Source: Enterobacter sp. 638
GTDB lineage: Bacteria > Pseudomonadota > Gammaproteobacteria > Enterobacterales > Enterobacteriaceae
Assembly: GCF_000016325.1 (NCBI RefSeq)
Contig: NC_009436.1
Span: forward strand, 4,402,001 to 4,466,000
Length of the DNA stretch: 64,000 bases
Direction: 5' to 3'
Shown here in pieces: positions 60,627 to 64,000 of this stretch; the first letter of the stretch is position 1, and each line of letters starts with the position of its first letter. Under the pieces are notes generated by a model. That model was not told the origin of the DNA. It saw nothing but the letters and a program-made list of their open reading frames with translations, and did no database searches. The position numbers were made by a program, and so were the translations under genes.

Positions 60627-60950
60627 ATGTCGAGATTTCTCGCTTCATTCACCTTAAAGCTGAGTTCTGGTCACTCTCTTTCGCTCTGTGCCCATTATTC
60701 TCGCCGGCGTGATCAAATTATTGCTTCCGGTTCCAGTCGTTTGGCGCACAGTTTCGACATTCTGTAATTTCATGATGCATTGCTGGTGCGAAGGGTTAGC
60801 GTTGTAGAGGTGAATGAAGAGTTACACGGCGATTACATTAGCGATAAGCATTTCAAGCGTCGATTCCAGAGTTGGCTAAACACGCTATGGAATGATAAAG
60901 ATGAGCTGATAAACAGGATTAAATTGCCAAACAAAAACGCCGGCTGTTAG
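60627..60950 (+). pseudogene. yihG: yihG remnant: internally deleted acyltransferase gene
   Basis: The 5' part, with a shifted frame from about 60691, reads [20 protein letters not shown] then [14 protein letters not shown] and stops at 60807. The 3' part in another frame reads [20 protein letters not shown] then FQSWLNTLWNDKDELINRIK, stop 60948-60950. Both match the two ends of YihG (poly(A)-associated/acyltransferase-like membrane protein, ~310 aa). About 200 central residues with the HX4D-type acyltransferase motif are gone. yihF, next door in E. coli, is also absent. Confidence 0.8.
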
Positions 60951-60962
60951 CCAGCGTTTTCT
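60931..60962 (-). terminator. Terminator of dsbA
   Basis: On the minus strand AACGCTGGCT, loop AAC, AGCCGGCGTT (one G·U pair) then TTTGTTTGG. It overlaps the last codons of the yihG remnant. Confidence 0.8.
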
Positions 60963-60963
60963 T

Positions 60964-61587
60964 TTATTTCTTCTCAACCAAATATTTTACGGTGTCAGCA
61001 TATTGCTGCACGAAAATGTCCATGCTGCTTGTATCCATGCCTTGCGGGTTTACTTGATATTTGCCATTAACGAACATGGCTGGAACACCCTGCAACTGAA
61101 GATCTGCGGCAGCTTTTTCCTGTTGGGCGACCAGGGATTTCACTACAAAGCTGTTCCATGCAGCGTCGTAATCTTCGCCTTTCACACCGGCATCAACAAA
61201 GACTTTGCGAATATCAGCCGTCGTCTGAACGGTTTGGGTTTTCTGTACGGCTTCAAACATTGGCGCGGTAACTTGATCTTCCACACCTAACGCCAGTGCA
61301 ACAGCCCAAGCCTGGGTCAAATCTTTGCCCAATGGACCCAAGAATTCGACATGATATTTGGTCATTTTGGTGCCTTCAGGCAACTTTTTCTTCACGTTAT
61401 CAGAAACGTGCAGCACTTCCTCAAACTGATAGCAATGGGGGCAATAGAATGAGAAAAACTCCAGTACCTGAGGCTCACCGGCAACCGGTTTTTCAAGGGT
61501 ATTGAACTGCTTGCCATCGCTGAATTGAGCAGCGGATGCGCTAAATGCCAGAATCATACCTGCCAGCGCCAGCCATATTTTTTTCAT
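60964..61587 (-). CDS. dsbA: Periplasmic thiol:disulfide oxidase DsbA
   Basis: 207 residues with signal peptide [19 protein letters not shown]. Active site C49-P-H-C52 in [12 protein letters not shown]; the cis-Pro loop is GVPAMFVNG. It inserts disulfides in periplasmic proteins and is reoxidised by DsbB. AGGAGA lies 9 bases before the ATG. Downstream of srkA by 26 bp; in E. coli partly Cpx-controlled from the srkA promoter. Confidence 0.97.
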   Translation of the reverse strand: MKKIWLALAGMILAFSASAAQFSDGKQFNTLEKPVAGEPQVLEFFSFYCPHCYQFEEVLHVSDNVKKKLPEGTKMTKYHVEFLGPLGKDLTQAWAVALALGVEDQVTAPMFEAVQKTQTVQTTADIRKVFVDAGVKGEDYDAAWNSFVVKSLVAQQEKAAADLQLQGVPAMFVNGKYQVNPQGMDTSSMDIFVQQYADTVKYLVEKK

Positions 61588-61613
61588 AATCAACTTTCTC
61601 CTGATATTTCCGA

Positions 61614-62600
61614 TTAATACATTGGCGTTAATTGCAGTGGAGGTTCATTAAGAACCTTAACCTGCTCAATAAATGTGGTTGTCTGGCTGCGCCAGTAATC
61701 TTCCCCGGTCAGCCACGGGAAGTTTTTAGGAAACGCGGGATCGTCCCAACGCCTGATTAACCATGCGAGATAATATACAAAACGCATGGCGCGTAAAGGT
61801 TCAATCAGAGCGATTTCATCTGAATTGAAGGGGCTAAATTCTTCATATGCTTCAATAATGGTTTCAAGCTGCATGCGCTGTTCCGCTTTATCACCATTCA
61901 GCAGCATCCAGAGATCCTGAACCGCGGGTCCCATTCTGGCATCGTCGAGATCGACAAACAGAGGACCATCTCGCCATAGGATATTACCGGCATGACAATC
62001 CCCATGAAGGCGCAACGTTTCTGCCTGACCATCCCAGTGCATCGCAACCGCGTTAATCAGTGCATCGGTCGCTTTAAGGAAGTTCGCTTTCAGGGCCTTG
62101 GGGATCAGCGTGGCGGTTTCGAAAACCTGGCGGGGTTCTGTTAAATATTCCTGAATACCGATCGCAGGACGGGCGTTAAAGGTTTTTTTTCGGCCAGTCT
62201 GATGAATTCGACCCAGATAGCGAGCAACCCACTCCATTTGATCGATGTTATCGGACTCAAACTGACGGCCGCCCAGGCTTGGGAAAACAGCATAAAAAAA
62301 GCCTTTATGCGTCAGTAACGTTTGGTTATCAAATTGGATCGGCGCGGCTACAGGAATCTCATCATTTACGAGATCCAGAGCGAACTGATGCTCTTCCTGA
62401 ATTTGCTCAGCAGACCACCGTTGAGGCCGATAAAACTTAACGACAAAACGCTGGCGGTCTTCATCCTGGAATTGATAGACGCGGTTTTCATAGCTGTTAA
62501 GAGGTGTTAACCCGGAGTCTACGCGGATACCCTGTTCGAACAGGGCATCCATAATGGTATCCGGGTGTAATGTCTGGAAAGTAAAAGACTTGTCGTTCAT
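61614..62600 (-). CDS. srkA: Stress-response kinase A
   Basis: 328 residues with an APH-like kinase fold. Catalytic loop [13 protein letters not shown] and DLDDARMGP (metal Asp) are intact. Its loss raises stress-induced death in E. coli (YihE/RdoA). Between yihD and dsbA in one operon. Confidence 0.94.
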   Translation of the reverse strand: MNDKSFTFQTLHPDTIMDALFEQGIRVDSGLTPLNSYENRVYQFQDEDRQRFVVKFYRPQRWSAEQIQEEHQFALDLVNDEIPVAAPIQFDNQTLLTHKGFFYAVFPSLGGRQFESDNIDQMEWVARYLGRIHQTGRKKTFNARPAIGIQEYLTEPRQVFETATLIPKALKANFLKATDALINAVAMHWDGQAETLRLHGDCHAGNILWRDGPLFVDLDDARMGPAVQDLWMLLNGDKAEQRMQLETIIEAYEEFSPFNSDEIALIEPLRAMRFVYYLAWLIRRWDDPAFPKNFPWLTGEDYWRSQTTTFIEQVKVLNEPPLQLTPMY

Positions 62601-62675
62601 CCGATCATCCGGAAATTATACCAATGATTCAGGATATCATTTCACAGAGATTTCGGTGGCGCCTCTTACAAGGTT

Positions 62676-62945
62676 TTACTCTTTAATTACGCCGCGGGCG
62701 CGTAGAAGTGCGGTTTTAAAATCTTCTTCGTAATCTTTCTTTATCCCCGGAATCGCAGCATCTTTTGCGGAATCGCGCATTTTGAGGTGATAGATCAGAA
62801 TGTCATCAGAAAGGTCGGTCAGTTCGCCGTCATAACCTGACTCTTTCGCCAGTTTCTGTAAAAATTGGATTAGATTCAGTTCCGGCTCTTTTTGCCAGGC
62901 TGGCTGGAGGAGTTCAATAAGTTCATTCAGACGTTTACATTTCAT
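62676..62945 (-). CDS. yihD: DUF1040 protein YihD
   Basis: 89 residues, the family length, starting [21 protein letters not shown]. Small, helical and cytoplasmic with no signal or membrane segment. Function unknown. Divergent from mobA, first gene of yihD-srkA-dsbA. Confidence 0.92.
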   Translation of the reverse strand: MKCKRLNELIELLQPAWQKEPELNLIQFLQKLAKESGYDGELTDLSDDILIYHLKMRDSAKDAAIPGIKKDYEEDFKTALLRARGVIKE

Positions 62946-63013
62946 TGCGATGCTCCTTTCGTTTATGGGAATACGTTATCAGGGTCAATCCCACAATAAA
63001 AGAGGCGATATTT

Positions 63014-63598
63014 GTGAATCAATGCAAGGAAGTACTCGCCGTGGTTCTTGCCGGTGGAAGAGCGACGCGAATGGGGGGAAGAGATAAGGGCTTACAAGAG
63101 CTAAATGGAAAGCCTTTATGGAAACATGTGGCCGATACGCTTCGTAAGCAAGTCGATGCCATCGCGATTAGTGCTAACCGGCATATCGATATTTACCAGC
63201 AAAGTGGTTATCCCGTCTATCAAGACAGTCTGGACGGTTATCCGGGGCCTTTAGCCGGTATGCTCAGCGTTATGCAGCAGTCTGAGTGTGAATGGTTTCT
63301 CTTTTGTCCCTGCGATACTCCTTTTATTCCAACTTGTCTTGCTGAGCGTCTGGTGAGCAATCGGAATAATGCCCCTATCGTCTGGGTACATGATGGCGAG
63401 CGAGATCATCCTACTATTGCATTGATTAACCGAAAGTTAATTGCAGAACTGAAAACGTACCTTGCATCCGGAGAACGTCGAGTGATGATGTTCATGCGTC
63501 AATCCGGCGGTCATTCAGTCGATTTTAGCGATCAGAAATCTGCTTTTATTAACGTGAATACACCTGAAGATCTGCGAAATATACAGGGGATTGTATGA
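63014..63598 (+). CDS. mobA: Molybdenum cofactor guanylyltransferase MobA
   Basis: 194 residues if started at GTG 63014 (AGAGG upstream), the E. coli length. GTP-binding [16 protein letters not shown] is near the N-terminus; CPCDTPFIP holds the metal-binding Asp. It attaches GMP to molybdopterin, a step needed for FdoG in this window. Four-base overlap with mobB. Confidence 0.95.
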   Translation: MNQCKEVLAVVLAGGRATRMGGRDKGLQELNGKPLWKHVADTLRKQVDAIAISANRHIDIYQQSGYPVYQDSLDGYPGPLAGMLSVMQQSECEWFLFCPCDTPFIPTCLAERLVSNRNNAPIVWVHDGERDHPTIALINRKLIAELKTYLASGERRVMMFMRQSGGHSVDFSDQKSAFINVNTPEDLRNIQGIV

Positions 63599-64000
63599 AA
63601 CCCGTTTTAGCCATCGCCGCATGGAGTGGCACAGGCAAAACATCGCTTCTAAAAAAACTCATTCCTGCGCTTTACGAGCGAGGTATTCGTACTGGAGTAA
63701 TTAAGCATGCCCATCACAATATGGATATCGATAAACCGGGTAAGGACAGTCATGAATTGCGTCGCGCTGGAGCCGCACAAACCATGGTGGCCAGTACGCA
63801 GCGATGGGCACTAATGACTGAGACACCTGAGAACGACACACTCGATCTCAATTATCTTGTGAGTCGCATGGATCATTCCGCTTTGGATCTGGTATTAGTT
63901 GAGGGATTTAAGCATGAACCAGTGACTAAGATTCTATTATTCAGGAAAGGTACCGGGCATGGGGTCGATGAGTTAACGTTGGATCAGGATGTGATTGCTG
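63595..64000 (+). CDS. mobB: Molybdopterin-guanine dinucleotide adapter MobB, 5' part
   Basis: 135 codons before the window end. The Walker A motif is [11 protein letters not shown], with [18 protein letters not shown] and LVEGFKHEP typical of the family. Starts at ATG overlapping the mobA TGA. The gene is cut by the window, not broken. Confidence 0.95.
   Translation, partial: MKPVLAIAAWSGTGKTSLLKKLIPALYERGIRTGVIKHAHHNMDIDKPGKDSHELRRAGAAQTMVASTQRWALMTETPENDTLDLNYLVSRMDHSALDLVLVEGFKHEPVTKILLFRKGTGHGVDELTLDQDVIA

Overview
This is chromosomal DNA of an Enterobacteriaceae species. The core gene order is that of the E. coli/Salmonella glpK-to-mobB segment (glpKX-fpr-tpiA-cdh-sbp-pfkA-fieF-cpxPRA-yiiM-sodA-rha-fdhD-fdoGHI-fdhE-fabY-dtd-yihYX-typA-glnALG-hemN-yihI-csrC-engB-spf-polA-dsbA-srkA-yihD-mobAB), and nearly every core protein is near-identical in length to its E. 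coli counterpart. The extra genes and the many 'CCCTCACC...GGTGAGGG' palindromic repeats suggest the Enterobacter/Lelliottia/Leclercia side of the family. The exact genus cannot be fixed from this window.

Layout. 1-8.9 kb: glycerol/glycolysis genes (glpK end, glpX, fpr, yiiR, yiiQ, tpiA), an SLC13-type anion transporter absent at this position in E. coli, cdh, sbp and pfkA. 9-14.5 kb: fieF, an extra beta-lactamase-fold lipoprotein, a small membrane-protein ORF broken by one in-frame TGA, then cpxP with its 3'-derived sRNA CpxQ and divergent cpxRA. 14.5-29.5 kb: a tandem repeat array, yiiM, sodA and an expanded rhamnose regulon (rhaT, rhaR, rhaS, rhaB, rhaA, rhaD, a four-gene sugar ABC importer, lactaldehyde reductase, rhaM). 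29.6-34.1 kb: an alpha-galactoside operon (LacY-type permease, GH36 alpha-galactosidase, LacI-type regulator with twin operators). 34.1-35.8 kb: XRE-cupin regulator divergent from azlCD. 35.8-43 kb: a DUF1471 protein, fdhD and the selenocysteine-containing formate dehydrogenase-O operon fdoGHI-fdhE. 43-49.2 kb: a broken PIN-domain toxin remnant, an HSL-type esterase, fabY-dtd-yihY-yihX and typA. 49.2-55.4 kb: glnALG with classical NtrC/sigma-54 signals, then hemN. 55.4-64 kb: yihI, CsrC sRNA, engB, Spot 42 sRNA, polA, an internally deleted yihG, dsbA-srkA-yihD and mobA-mobB (cut by the window end).

How the genes work together. Rhamnose can enter by two routes, RhaT (H+ symport) and an ABC importer embedded in the catabolic operon. 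It is isomerised, phosphorylated and cleaved by RhaA/B/D, the lactaldehyde is reduced by the FucO-like enzyme, and RhaM interconverts anomers. FdoGHI is a periplasmic respiratory formate dehydrogenase whose selenium, sulfur and molybdenum-cofactor assembly uses FdhD, FdhE and MobA/MobB from the same window. Four Hfq/Csr-network RNAs (CpxQ, GlnZ, CsrC, Spf) sit in 3'UTRs or intergenic gaps. No phage, transposase, CRISPR array, tRNA or rRNA was seen. The less ordinary material lies in the gaps: gene remnants (yihG, a VapC-like toxin), the TGA-interrupted small ORF, a 41-bp tandem array and paired palindromes inside the rha operon.
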